A stretch of DNA of 47,902 nt from CAZIFG01 sp964539135 (GCA_964539135.1 CAZIFG010000014.1:1-47902), one strand, 5' to 3'. Positions 24,920-33,282 are shown, numbered from the stretch's first letter. Notes: a model not told the origin generated them from the sequence alone. Made by a program: numbers and translations.

Positions 24920-26188
24920 ATGAAGAATGCTTGGTTTCAACCCATTATTGATGATCGTGTGGCTTTACACGCTTGGATTGATTCTTTAGAGCAAAAAGAC
25001 AGTCTCCCTTTATATACGTCTGTTGATATTCGAAATGCGGGATTTAAATTTTCTGTGGTGGATACCAATTTGTTTCCTGCCGGGTTTAATAATTTATGTC
25101 GTTTGGGCTTGGAATCGGCATCCTTTTTTTTAAAAGAAGCCATTTCGGCGCGCGTCCCTGGGGGCAGTCGTATTTTACTTGTTATTGAGGAAAATACACG
25201 CAATAAATGGTATTTAGAAAATGTATATACTTTGGAAAAAATGATCCAAGAGGCTGGATTTAATGTTTGTATTGCCTCTTTTTTAGGACAAGAACCTGAT
25301 TTATGTGATGAATTTGGATATTTGAATTTAGAAACAGCACAGCATCATGTGATTAAGGTGCATTGTTTGAAACATGTTATGACGTGTTTGGATGATCAGC
25401 GGTGTTTGTTTGATTTAATTATTTTAAATAATGATTTAACGGCGGGTATCCCGGATGTTTTAAGGCGTTCTAATATTCCCATTTATCCCTCTATTCAAGC
25501 GGGTTGGCATTCTCGTTTGAAATCGCATCATTTTAGAGAAGCGGAACGTGTGATTACTGCTTTTTCTGATCGACTTTCTTTGGATCCTTGGCTTTTTTCA
25601 TCTTTGTTTAAGTCGGCTACGATTGCGTCTATTCATTCGCTTTTTGATCGTGAAAATTTGATGGATTTGGCCTCAGATTTATTTAAGGACATTCAACTGA
25701 AGTATGATGAACATGGTATTTCTGAAAAACCCTTTATTTTTTTAAAATCAGATTCGGGGACTTATGGCATGGGTGTTTTGCCTTTGGAATCGCCTCAAGA
25801 TCTCTTAAGTTTGAACCGAAAAGATCGCAATAAACTGGCTGTAGGGAAAGGCTCTCAAGTGATTACAAAATTGATTTTACAGGAAGGCATTCCCAGTATT
25901 AGTAGCATTCGAGGTCATGTGAGTGAAGTGTGTATTTATCAAATTGCCAATCATTTTGTGGGTGGATTTCATCGATTTCATGATGCCAAAACAGATCGTC
26001 AAAGCTTGAACTCTCAGGGAATGACCTTTCAAAAAATATGTGAATCCCGTTCAGGATGTCCTTATACGGCTATACCTGAAGGGTGTGGGGATGGTTTAGA
26101 TGAATATATTGAAGTTTATAAAATTTTGGCTCGGCTTTCAGGTATTGCCGCCCACAGAGAAATTTTGTATCTTGAAGACCATGTATGA
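24920..26188 (+). CDS. gshA: Glutamate-cysteine ligase, Acidithiobacillus-type (TIGR02049-like)
   Basis: This enzyme makes gamma-glutamylcysteine, the first step of glutathione synthesis. The 422-aa sequence matches the less common GshA family named from Acidithiobacillus, not the E. coli type: DTNLFPAGFNNLC near the N-terminus, LLVIEENTRNKWYLENV, LKSDSGTYGMGVLPLE with D278-S-G-T-Y-G-M-G285, and the C-terminal VGGFHRFHDAKTDRQSLNSQ. AAAGGA stands upstream of the ATG. It heads a run of glutathione-linked genes (glutaredoxin, bolA, grxD). gshB is not in the window. Confidence 0.9.
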   Translation: MKNAWFQPIIDDRVALHAWIDSLEQKDSLPLYTSVDIRNAGFKFSVVDTNLFPAGFNNLCRLGLESASFFLKEAISARVPGGSRILLVIEENTRNKWYLENVYTLEKMIQEAGFNVCIASFLGQEPDLCDEFGYLNLETAQHHVIKVHCLKHVMTCLDDQRCLFDLIILNNDLTAGIPDVLRRSNIPIYPSIQAGWHSRLKSHHFREAERVITAFSDRLSLDPWLFSSLFKSATIASIHSLFDRENLMDLASDLFKDIQLKYDEHGISEKPFIFLKSDSGTYGMGVLPLESPQDLLSLNRKDRNKLAVGKGSQVITKLILQEGIPSISSIRGHVSEVCIYQIANHFVGGFHRFHDAKTDRQSLNSQGMTFQKICESRSGCPYTAIPEGCGDGLDEYIEVYKILARLSGIAAHREILYLEDHV

Positions 26189-26222
26189 TCGACGTAATTC
26201 AATAAAATAAAGGATATTTAGT

Positions 26223-26468
26223 ATGACTTCTCATGATTTGCTTTTATATCATTTTCAAGCTTGCCCCTATTGTGACAAAGTACGGCGTTTTCTTGCCAGT
26301 GTTAGTTTGGATGTTCCCATGAAAGATATTTTGTTGGACCCCCAAGCTAAATGGAAATTGATGGACGTAGGCGGCAAAGCTCAAGTGCCTTGCTTGGTTA
26401 TAGATGGCGTGGCGCTTTATGAATCCGACGATATTATTCTGTGGATTAAAGAGAATCTCTTGGCATGA
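26223..26468 (+). CDS. Small dithiol glutaredoxin
   Basis: An 81-aa thioredoxin-fold glutaredoxin that reduces disulfides using glutathione. The active site is C17-P-Y-C20 in HFQACPYCDKVRRFL; the cis-proline region is AQVPCLVIDG and the C-terminal glutathione-binding acids are in YESDDIILWI. The length and the CPYC site fit the glutaredoxin/GST-N-like group. AAAGGA precedes the ATG. It lies 34 bases after gshA and overlaps bolA by 4 bases (ATGA), so it is likely co-translated with it. Confidence 0.9.
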   Translation: MTSHDLLLYHFQACPYCDKVRRFLASVSLDVPMKDILLDPQAKWKLMDVGGKAQVPCLVIDGVALYESDDIILWIKENLLA

Positions 26469-26716
26469 TCTTACGTATTAAGACCGCCATTTTACAGGAT
26501 TTACCTGATGCAGAGGTTTATGTTTATGATCCCGATGGGCAGCACTTTGAGGCTATTGTAGTCAGTGCGGAATTTGTAGGATTACCGCTTTTGAAGCAAC
26601 ATCAACGGGTGATGAAGGCCTTAAAAGCGGCTTTAGAAACTGATGTTCATTCCATTTTGCTTAAAACATTTACGCCTGAGGACTGGGGGCTTAAAAAACA
26701 TCAGTATTCGGTGTAA
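26465..26716 (+). CDS. bolA: BolA-family protein
   Basis: An 83-aa BolA-like protein. BolA proteins pair with monothiol CGFS glutaredoxins through a shared 2Fe-2S cluster to traffic iron-sulfur clusters or sense iron. The helix-strand pattern LQDLPDAEVYVYDPDGQHFEAIVVS and the helix LKQHQRVMKALKA, then SILLKTFTPEDW, are typical of the short IbaG/BolA group. It overlaps the upstream glutaredoxin by 4 bases and the next gene downstream is its expected partner, grxD. Confidence 0.92.
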   Translation: MILRIKTAILQDLPDAEVYVYDPDGQHFEAIVVSAEFVGLPLLKQHQRVMKALKAALETDVHSILLKTFTPEDWGLKKHQYSV

Positions 26717-26754
26717 AATAAGCTTTTAATTCGACGGATTCAAAGGAGATTTTT

Positions 26755-27078
26755 ATGGATTTAACCCGTGTTAAAGATCAGATACAAAAAGAGATTACTG
26801 AAATTCCTGTGATTTTATATATGAAAGGTAATAAGATGGCGCCTATGTGCGGATTTTCGGCTCAAGTGGTGCATATTTTAACGCAGTTAGGTGTTGAATT
26901 TGAAACACGGGATGTGCTTTCAGACCCCGAGTTAAGACAAGGGATCAAAGAATTTTCGGATTGGCCGACCATCCCTCAACTTTATATTAAAGGGGAATTT
27001 ATTGGGGGCTGTGACATTGTGACGGAGATGTTTCAGTCTGGGGAGCTTCAAAACCTTTTAGGATTGAATGCCGGCTAA
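26755..27078 (+). CDS. grxD: Monothiol glutaredoxin GrxD (Grx4)
   Basis: A 107-aa monothiol glutaredoxin that carries a glutathione-ligated 2Fe-2S cluster, alone or with BolA. The CGFS active site is in MAPMCGFSAQVV; PVILYMKGNK, WPTIPQLYIKGEFIGGCDIV and the C-terminal acidic TEMFQSGEL are canonical. AAAGGAG is placed 6 bases before the ATG. It follows bolA by 38 bases and overlaps mutY by 11 bases. Confidence 0.95.
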   Translation: MDLTRVKDQIQKEITEIPVILYMKGNKMAPMCGFSAQVVHILTQLGVEFETRDVLSDPELRQGIKEFSDWPTIPQLYIKGEFIGGCDIVTEMFQSGELQNLLGLNAG

Positions 27079-28129
27079 TTTTTGGCCTCATGTTTTAATT
27101 TCTTGGTTTAAAACGCATCAACGCGAGATGCCCTGGCGTTCGGATCCTCAGCCTTATTATGTGTGGTTGAGTGAGGTCATGCTCCAGCAAACTCAAGTGG
27201 TGACTGTTATTCCCTACTTTCATCGTTTTTTAGCGCAGTTTCCGACGGTAGAGGCTTTGGCAAATTCTGAATTAGAGCCTGTTTTGAAGCTTTGGGAAGG
27301 ACTTGGTTATTATTCGCGTGCGCGGAATTTACATAAGGCGGCCCAACAGGTGATGCGCCTTCACGGGGGTGTGATCCCGTCGGATTACGTGACCTTGCAA
27401 ACTTTATCGGGTTTGGGCCCCTACTCGGCTGCGGCTGTTGCGAGTATTGCCTTTGGCGACTCTGTTCCTGTCGTGGATGGCAATGTGATTCGGGTGTTTT
27501 GTCGCTTTTGGGGCATTTCGGATGATAGTCGGTCGCCGCGTGTTCGGACTCTTTTGTTTGATCGTTTGAAATCGTATATTTCAGCGGTGAATGCCTCTTA
27601 TTTTAATCAGGCCATGATGGAATTGGGCGCCTTGGTATGTACGCCGAAGTCCCCTCGGTGTTTGGACTGTCCGCTTTCTTCAGATTGTGTCGCCTATCAA
27701 GATAATCGTACCGAGACCTTACCGTATACGCCTAAAAAACCCAAGGTGCCGCATTATGCGGTTTCGGTTGGGTTTTGCTTGCATGACGCTTCTTTTTTGA
27801 TTCTGAAACGGAAGGAAAAAGGCATGTTGGGCGGGCTTTGGGAACTTCCTGGCGGTAAGGTTTTGGAGGGGGAATCTTTTTCCGAGGCGATGGTTCGGGA
27901 GTTTCGTGAAAAAACGGGTCTTTCTGTTGTGTCCGATTATTTATGTGGGGCTATTCGACATGCGTATACGCATTATAAAATTACAGTTTATGTGTTTGAA
28001 TGCCATTTAGACTCGGATGTTTTGCCGCCTTCCACAGATACTCTGAAATGGATTCCTAAACAGGATATTTCTTTATATCCCTTCTCCAAAGGGACTCTAA
28101 AGGCCTTTCATCTTCTTTTTAAATCCTAA
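27068..28129 (+). CDS. mutY: Adenine DNA glycosylase
   Basis: MutY removes adenine opposite 8-oxoguanine. The 353-aa protein has the catalytic glutamate in WLSEVMLQQTQV, the helix-hairpin-helix LSGLGPYSAAAVASIAFG with VVDGNVIRVFCR carrying the catalytic aspartate, and a 4Fe-4S cluster ligated by C191, C198, C201 and C207. The C-terminal NUDIX-like domain (about 230-350) includes LWELPGGKVLEGES. Its start overlaps grxD by 11 bases. Grouping an Fe-S DNA repair enzyme for oxidative damage with glutathione and GrxD/BolA is thematically coherent. Confidence 0.95.
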   Translation: MPANFWPHVLISWFKTHQREMPWRSDPQPYYVWLSEVMLQQTQVVTVIPYFHRFLAQFPTVEALANSELEPVLKLWEGLGYYSRARNLHKAAQQVMRLHGGVIPSDYVTLQTLSGLGPYSAAAVASIAFGDSVPVVDGNVIRVFCRFWGISDDSRSPRVRTLLFDRLKSYISAVNASYFNQAMMELGALVCTPKSPRCLDCPLSSDCVAYQDNRTETLPYTPKKPKVPHYAVSVGFCLHDASFLILKRKEKGMLGGLWELPGGKVLEGESFSEAMVREFREKTGLSVVSDYLCGAIRHAYTHYKITVYVFECHLDSDVLPPSTDTLKWIPKQDISLYPFSKGTLKAFHLLFKS

Positions 28130-28145
28130 CTATTCTTTGAAAACC

Positions 28146-28175
28146 TTGCATTGGCCTGGCCTAAGGTTATATTAT
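28146..28175 (+). promoter_or_regulatory. hemJ promoter, start-codon proximal
   Basis: TTGCAT (28146-28151) with TATATT (28168-28173, 16-base spacer) or TATTAT (28170-28175). The hemJ ATG at 28184 is 8-10 bases after the -10, leaving no room for a Shine-Dalgarno sequence. Confidence 0.5.
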
Positions 28176-28183
28176 TGTCCCTG

Positions 28184-28720
28184 ATGACACTCTTACTTTA
28201 TTTAAAGGCCTTTCATGTTATTTTTTTAGTGGCTTGGTTTTCGGGGCTTTTCTTCTTGGGACGCATGTTTATTTACGCTCAAGATGCTTTGTCTAAACCA
28301 GAACCGGATCGCTCTATTTTACTGCCCTATTTTTTAAACGCACAAACTCGGGTCTTATACATTATTGTCTTGCCGGCTTTATTTGCGACCCTTTGTATAG
28401 GCGGCGGTTTGATGGTAGTCACTCAGGCGTATTTGCAAGGATGGTTTCATGTTAAATTACTATTGGTGTTTGGGTTTCTGGTTTATAATGTTTCGTGTAT
28501 TAAAATTCACTATCGATTATGGCGTTCGGAACCAGTGATGTCTGATTTTAAATTGCGTCTTTTTAATGAAGTTCCATTTGTGTTTTTAATTTTAATTTCT
28601 TTTACCGTTTTTTTAAGATCTTTTTTAAGTGGATTGTGGCAGGCCTGTGTTTTTTTGGGGGTTATTTTTTTGGTCGCTTACAGTGTTAGATTTTTCAAAA
28701 AAAGGCGGTCTTTGTCATGA
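28184..28720 (+). CDS. hemJ: HemJ protoporphyrinogen IX oxidase
   Basis: HemJ oxidises protoporphyrinogen IX to protoporphyrin IX, the penultimate step of heme synthesis, as a small heme-binding membrane protein. The 178-aa sequence has about four membrane helices, with the family opening LKAFHVIFLVAWFSGLFFLGRMF and its conserved histidine. Near residue 90 is GWFHVKLLLVFGFLVYN. I chose the ATG at 28184 over an upstream TTG because family similarity begins here and the TTG lies in the promoter spacer. The downstream gene overlaps by 4 bases. The distinction from CopD-like proteins rests on the N-terminal motif. Confidence 0.82.
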   Translation: MTLLLYLKAFHVIFLVAWFSGLFFLGRMFIYAQDALSKPEPDRSILLPYFLNAQTRVLYIIVLPALFATLCIGGGLMVVTQAYLQGWFHVKLLLVFGFLVYNVSCIKIHYRLWRSEPVMSDFKLRLFNEVPFVFLILISFTVFLRSFLSGLWQACVFLGVIFLVAYSVRFFKKRRSLS

Positions 28721-29715
28721 ATATATCGGTGTCTTTTTTATGGGGCTTGGTGCTGCTTATTTTTGTGGTTTTTTTCGGTATTTTTTGGGCGATTAAGCCA
28801 CTGAATCCTTTTTTGTCTCATTATCTTGATGTCTTTGATGTTAAAACATCCCCACGTCCTTTTACGGGTAAACTGAGGGTTATGTCTTACAATATTGCCT
28901 TTGGGGGTGGTTTGAAAAACTTAGATGGTCGTGCGGAATCTAAGGATGTTGTTTTGAAAAATTTAGACGCTGTTACGCGTATTATTAAAGATCAAAATCC
29001 AGATGTTTTGGGGGTTCAAGAAATTGATTTGAATTCGCATCGCTCCTATGGGATTAACCAGGTGGAATATATTGCTCAAGCGTGTGGCTTTAAATATGTC
29101 GCCGTTGCTTTTACATGGAACAAGCGGTGGGTGCCTTTTCCTATATTTGCTTTTTTCTCTCGTCAGTTTGGGTCTGTTTTGGCCGCTAATGTTGTGTTTT
29201 CTAAGTATCCTATTTTGTCTCAGGATATTGTTGTCTTTGATAAACCTGAAAATGCCTCTTGGATTTATAAACAATTTTATTTGGATCGTTTGGTTCAATA
29301 TACACTTATTGATTTTAAACAGGGTAAAACCCTTCTTTTTGCCAATACGCATTTAGAGGCCTTTAATTCCAAAACACGGGTTAAACAGGCCTCTCTTTTG
29401 GCGGGTTATATTCATGAGCATTATTCCAATACGCCCCTTGTTTTAAGTGGCGACTTCAATGCGGTAGATGCTCAAAGTGACTTGGATAAAGGTGCTGATT
29501 TTAACATTGTTCATGACGATACCTTGTCTATTATTGAAGAAACAACAGGCCTCAAACGGGCACATTTTTTACCGACTTTTCCTTCGGATTCTCCGTTTTA
29601 TGGCATTGATCATGTTTTTTATTCGTCTCGACTTACTTTAAAGCGACATACCGTGTTGCCAGATCCCAACTATGGCTCGGATCATTTGGCGGTTTTAGCA
29701 GAGTTTAATTTTTAA
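28717..29715 (+). CDS. Endonuclease/exonuclease/phosphatase-family protein, membrane-anchored
   Basis: A 332-aa protein with one N-terminal membrane helix (about 5-27) and an EEP-fold domain outside the membrane plane. Motifs in order: LRVMSYNIAFGGG (substrate/metal Asn), VLGVQEIDLNSH with the metal-binding Glu, FANTHLEAF, VLSGDFNAVDAQSD with the Asp/Asn pair, and GIDHVFYSS plus NYGSDHLAVLAEF with the catalytic Asp-His. All catalytic residues seem present. The substrate could be nucleic acid, phosphoinositide-like or sphingomyelin-like lipid; sequence alone does not decide. The 4-base overlap with hemJ (ATGA) shows co-translation. Its stop directly abuts that of the convergent thioesterase. 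Confidence 0.85.
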   Translation: MNISVSFLWGLVLLIFVVFFGIFWAIKPLNPFLSHYLDVFDVKTSPRPFTGKLRVMSYNIAFGGGLKNLDGRAESKDVVLKNLDAVTRIIKDQNPDVLGVQEIDLNSHRSYGINQVEYIAQACGFKYVAVAFTWNKRWVPFPIFAFFSRQFGSVLAANVVFSKYPILSQDIVVFDKPENASWIYKQFYLDRLVQYTLIDFKQGKTLLFANTHLEAFNSKTRVKQASLLAGYIHEHYSNTPLVLSGDFNAVDAQSDLDKGADFNIVHDDTLSIIEETTGLKRAHFLPTFPSDSPFYGIDHVFYSSRLTLKRHTVLPDPNYGSDHLAVLAEFNF

Positions 29716-30135
29716 TTAAGCGTCTGCTTTTTGGTAGTGTTCTAAAATGAGTCTTAATTCATCTGGAATTTTTATTTTTTGAAAGCTTTTTTTGTTGATG
29801 GTGACGTGGTTGGTTTTGCCTTTCCCTACCACTTCTTGAGTGTTTGTTTTGAGGAGTGTGAATGAAAATTCGAAACTGGTTTCTCCAATTTTGGATACAA
29901 TCACTTGAACGCTTATTTTGTCGCCTACCCTGAGTGGGGCAATGTAATCAGATTCAGCATGTACAAAAACGAATCCATAGTCTTTGGATCCGTTGAATAA
30001 GGATTCCATGGTGATCCCATGTTCTGCCATCAAATCTTCTAAGGCATCATTCATAAATCGGAATTGGCTGCCAAAAAACAGAATTTGGGCCGTGTCGGTG
30101 TCATACATGCGTACCGTATATTTTTTTGTAAACAT
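29716..30135 (-). CDS. YbgC/4HBT-family acyl-CoA thioesterase
   Basis: A 139-aa hot-dog-fold thioesterase. The N-terminal VRMYDTDTAQILFFGSQFRF matches the family's catalytic loop, which normally reads Y-x-D-T-D-x-x-x-x-V-Y-x-x-x-Y; here the second part is diverged (ILFFGSQF). It also has AESDYIAPLRVGDKISV and a beta-strand-rich end. Likely substrate is an acyl-CoA. It is not beside tol-pal, where ybgC often sits. A promoter with its -10 8 bases before the ATG is present and no Shine-Dalgarno sequence is seen. Confidence 0.85.
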   Translation of the reverse strand: MFTKKYTVRMYDTDTAQILFFGSQFRFMNDALEDLMAEHGITMESLFNGSKDYGFVFVHAESDYIAPLRVGDKISVQVIVSKIGETSFEFSFTLLKTNTQEVVGKGKTNHVTINKKSFQKIKIPDELRLILEHYQKADA

Positions 30136-30143
30136 CTGTCTTT

Positions 30144-30173
30144 ATAGTATTCTTTTTTATCTATTCTGGTCAA
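30144..30173 (-). promoter_or_regulatory. Thioesterase promoter, start-codon proximal
   Basis: On the minus strand TTGACC (30173-30168), 18 bases, TACTAT (30149-30144), then 8 bases to the ATG at 30135. Confidence 0.5.
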
Positions 30174-30190
30174 GAATACGGTGTTTATCG

Positions 30191-30250
30191 TATACTGGAT
30201 CCTAAATTATAGATAAAGGGGATAAATGGTCTTTATCCTGTCTAAAGGAG
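30191..30250 (+). promoter_or_regulatory. Aldolase promoter and leader with hairpin
   Basis: TATACT (30191-30196) is the probable -10, giving a leader of about 57 bases. The leader contains GATAAAG (30212-30218) and CTTTATC (30231-30237), a perfect 7-bp stem with a 12-base loop. An AAGGAG Shine-Dalgarno sequence (30245-30250) sits 9 bases before the ATG. This gene therefore has a conventional leader, unlike many neighbours. Confidence 0.45.
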
Positions 30251-30259
30251 TCAGTTAGA

Positions 30260-31321
30260 ATGGCAGTATCATATTCAGAAATTCAACGTATTTTGGCAGA
30301 TAAGTCCGAGTATTTATTGGGGCATCAGTCAAAAACAATCGATAAAAGCCGCTTACATTTGCCTGGCCCTCAGTTTGCAGATCGTATTTTTCAGCCTTCC
30401 GATCGCAATAATAGAGTATTGAGAAGTTTAGAAACTTTGTTTAATTCAGGGCGGTTATCCGGTACTGGGTATGTTTCTATTTTACCTGTAGATCAAGGCA
30501 TTGAGCATTCTGCAGGCGCGTCTTTTGCGCCTAATCCCGATTATTTTGATCCTGAAAATATTGTTAAATTGGCCATTGAAGGTGGGTGTAACGCGGTTGC
30601 GTCTACTTTAGGTGTTTTGGGTATGGTATCTCGGAAATATGCCCATAAAATTCCCTTTATTTTAAAACTCAATCACAATGAATTTTTATCTTATCCCAAT
30701 ACCTATGATCAAATTGATTTTGCCTCTATTGAACAGGCCTTTAATATGGGGTGTGTTGCTGTAGGTGCCACTATTTATTTTGGATCCGATGAAAGTCATC
30801 ATCAAATTATTGAAGTCAGCCGTGCGTTTGAGCATGCGCATGAATTGGGTATGGCTACTATTTTGTGGTGTTACTTGCGTAATGGGTCCTTTAAAAAAGA
30901 TGGCGTGGATTATCATGTCGCTGCGGATTTAACCGGTCAAGCCAACCATTTAGGGGTGACGATTCAAGCGGATATTATTAAACAAAAATTACCTGAAACC
31001 AATAATGGCTTTAATGCGCTTAATTTTGGTAAAACACATAAGAAAGTGTATTCGGACCTGACAACGGATCATCCCATTGATTTAACGCGATACCAAGTGG
31101 CCAATTGCTATATGGGACGTGCGGGACTTATTAATTCGGGGGGGGCTTCTGGCGATAATGATTTGCATGATGCGGTTGCCACGGCTGTTATTAACAAAAG
31201 AGCGGGTGGCATGGGCCTTATTTCTGGACGTAAGGCCTTCCAAAAACCGATTCAAGAAGGCGTGGCTCTTTTACATGCCATTCAAGATGTGTATTTGTGT
31301 CCTGAGGTTACGATTGCTTAG
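30260..31321 (+). CDS. fbaB: Class I fructose-bisphosphate aldolase (DhnA/FbaB type)
   Basis: This aldolase cleaves or forms fructose 1,6-bisphosphate through a Schiff base, independent of metal. The 353-aa sequence has the prokaryotic class I features: SILPVDQGIEHSAGASF, YFDPENIVKLAIEGGCNAV, IPFILKLNHNEFLSYP, GATIYFGSDESHHQI and the C-terminal phosphate-binding ADIIKQKLPE, INSGGASGDNDLHDA and GGMGLISGRKAFQKP. AAGGAG is 9 bases before the ATG. An A-type Fe-S carrier gene follows after 35 bases, probably on the same transcript. Confidence 0.94.
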   Translation: MAVSYSEIQRILADKSEYLLGHQSKTIDKSRLHLPGPQFADRIFQPSDRNNRVLRSLETLFNSGRLSGTGYVSILPVDQGIEHSAGASFAPNPDYFDPENIVKLAIEGGCNAVASTLGVLGMVSRKYAHKIPFILKLNHNEFLSYPNTYDQIDFASIEQAFNMGCVAVGATIYFGSDESHHQIIEVSRAFEHAHELGMATILWCYLRNGSFKKDGVDYHVAADLTGQANHLGVTIQADIIKQKLPETNNGFNALNFGKTHKKVYSDLTTDHPIDLTRYQVANCYMGRAGLINSGGASGDNDLHDAVATAVINKRAGGMGLISGRKAFQKPIQEGVALLHAIQDVYLCPEVTIA

Positions 31322-31356
31322 TTCTTTTCAAGCCAATATCCAATTTGGAGTCGTTT

Positions 31357-31779
31357 ATGAGTGATTGTGGTAGTGTTAAAAAAGTTTTTGTACCGACTAA
31401 GGTAGAAGTCATAGAAGCCTCTGTAGAGGCCCCTGTTTCTGGGGTTCGTATTACCGATAAGGCGGCTGAAAAAATCATTCATTTTTGTAAAACAGATCAA
31501 AAAGATCCTGCTTTATATGGGTTAAAAGTGGCTGTTGTGAATGATGGCTGTTCTGGGAAATCGTATACGATGGATCTTGCTTCTATTGAGGCGGCAAAAG
31601 CGGCTGGCGATAAAATTTTTGAATATCAGGGGGCATCTGTTATTGTTGAAAAGTTGAGTTATCTTTTTGTGACGGGGGCGATTTTAGATTATAAAGAAAC
31701 CTTGTTAATGTCTGGATTTGAACTTAAAAATCCAAATATTAAAGGGGCCTGTTCTTGTGGGTCTTCTTTTTCTGTATAA
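31357..31779 (+). CDS. A-type iron-sulfur carrier (IscA/SufA/ErpA family)
   Basis: A 140-aa Fe-S carrier that receives and delivers clusters to client proteins. The HesB-type domain spans about 29-140: VRITDKAAEKIIHF, LKVAVVNDGCSGKSYTMDL with C65, then KGACSCGSSFSV with C132 and C134. These are the three family cysteines. About 28 extra residues precede the domain, including another Cys at position 4. The start at 31357 is preferred over an upstream TTG (31345), whose GGAG provides a ribosome-binding site. Likely clients encoded nearby are MutY, ThiH, IspG, MiaB and MtaB. Confidence 0.92.
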   Translation: MSDCGSVKKVFVPTKVEVIEASVEAPVSGVRITDKAAEKIIHFCKTDQKDPALYGLKVAVVNDGCSGKSYTMDLASIEAAKAAGDKIFEYQGASVIVEKLSYLFVTGAILDYKETLLMSGFELKNPNIKGACSCGSSFSV

Positions 31780-31806
31780 ATGTTTATTTTAAACTGAAGG
31801 GTGGTT

Positions 31807-33270
31807 ATGACGCAATCAAGTTCAATTCAAATGGTGATTACAGTTGCTTTGTCTAAGGAGCTTCCTTTAGACTGGCTGTCTCAACATCATGTTTCCGTGG
31901 TTACCTTTGAGGCCTTGTCTTCAGGAGGGGTAGCAGCTTTAACGGCCTTTAAAGGCGGTATTTTGGTTATTATTACAGGGGTGGGTGCCAATCTATCCAA
32001 GCAGTGTATGTTGTGGATTAAACAGCATATAGCTCCTTTGTATGTGGTTAATTATGGCGCTGTTGGGGATGTCTCAGGTCGTCATCCTTTGGGGACCTTG
32101 ATTCAACCGACCCTTCTTTCCAATCATGAAGGGGTTGTCATGGATCTTTCTAAACGATTACCCTTTTTTTTGGATTATGCTCAAGGTGTTTTGAATACCT
32201 CAGCTTTACGCTCTTCTTTGACGCGATCGTCTCAAGATCTGAAAGATACCTTTTTAGATATGGAGGCTTATTATCAGGCTGCTTATCTTAAAGATTCTCC
32301 TATTTCTTTTCATGTAGTGAAGTCTGTAACGGATTATGCGAATGAATCGGCGGCCTCTCTTTTTGAAGAAGGCCTTCTCAAGTGCCAAGAAAATTTCAAA
32401 CGTGTTTTTGGATTTTTAGCGCGTTTTTCGACTGTAGGGCCTAAAATTTCGGTGGTTATTCCGACTCATAATCGTTTAGAGCTCTTAAAACGTGCCTTAA
32501 ACTCTGTTTTTTCTCAGACCGTTCAACCCCATGAAATTATCATTGTTGAAGATGGCTCTACGGATGATACGCTTCGGTTTTTAAGATCTTTACGCGACCG
32601 TGTTGTGGTCGTTCAAAATTTAAATATGCGAGGGGTTTCTTCTTCTCGAAACCTTGGTGTTAAAAAAAGTACGGGCGATTGGATTGCGTTTTTAGACTCT
32701 GATGATGAATGGCATCCTGAAAAATTAGAAAAGCAATGTGCCTTTATTCGGGACTATCCTTTTTATGATTTGATTCATTCAGAGGAAATTATGATTCGAA
32801 ATGGGGATGTTTTGCCTCAAAAAAATCAGCAGTTGAGACATTCGGGTTGGATTTTTGATGCTGTGGTCCATCATACCCTTATTTCCCTATCTTCTGTTTT
32901 GGTTTTCAAGCCTTTTTTTGATCGTTTTTCAGGCTTTAGTGATGATTTTTCTGTGTGTGAAGACTATGACTTTTTTTTACGGGTTACGCGTTGGCATCCT
33001 GTTGGCTTAGATCCCACTCAGTCCTTGATTCGTTATTTGGGATTGCCTGATCAACTTTCTGTGAAATACCCGCTTTTAGATTCTATTCGGGTTAAAAGTC
33101 TTTTTAAGATTTTGAAAGTGGAGAAAGATCCCGTTTATATTGAGTTTTTGTCTCAAGTTCTTCATGTTAGAGTTGAGGCGCTGATTGGTATTTATAAATC
33201 CAAGCAAGATTCGGAAAAAATTCAGTATTATGAAAACTTTATGGACAAGCTACTGGCCCTTGTTTCCTAG
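31807..33270 (+). CDS. Fusion of a nucleosidase-like domain and a family 2 glycosyltransferase
   Basis: A 487-aa soluble protein with two unrelated domains in one frame. Residues 1-200 resemble the nucleoside phosphorylase/MTA-SAH nucleosidase fold: ALSKELPLDW with E18, LVIITGVGANLSKQ, VVNYGAVGDVS, LDMEAYYQAAYL with D151-M-E153, and VKSVTDYANES with D176. E18, E153 and D176 align by position with the catalytic acids of that family. Residues 213-330 are a GT-A family 2 glycosyltransferase: KISVVIPTHNRLELLKRALN, IIIVEDGSTDDT, NLGVKKSTGDWIAFL and D297-S-D299. Neither half is degraded. GAAGG precedes the ATG. Third gene after aldolase and the Fe-S carrier; no sugar acceptor can be inferred. Confidence 0.85.
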   Translation: MTQSSSIQMVITVALSKELPLDWLSQHHVSVVTFEALSSGGVAALTAFKGGILVIITGVGANLSKQCMLWIKQHIAPLYVVNYGAVGDVSGRHPLGTLIQPTLLSNHEGVVMDLSKRLPFFLDYAQGVLNTSALRSSLTRSSQDLKDTFLDMEAYYQAAYLKDSPISFHVVKSVTDYANESAASLFEEGLLKCQENFKRVFGFLARFSTVGPKISVVIPTHNRLELLKRALNSVFSQTVQPHEIIIVEDGSTDDTLRFLRSLRDRVVVVQNLNMRGVSSSRNLGVKKSTGDWIAFLDSDDEWHPEKLEKQCAFIRDYPFYDLIHSEEIMIRNGDVLPQKNQQLRHSGWIFDAVVHHTLISLSSVLVFKPFFDRFSGFSDDFSVCEDYDFFLRVTRWHPVGLDPTQSLIRYLGLPDQLSVKYPLLDSIRVKSLFKILKVEKDPVYIEFLSQVLHVRVEALIGIYKSKQDSEKIQYYENFMDKLLALVS

Positions 33271-33282
33271 ATGGGACTGTTC

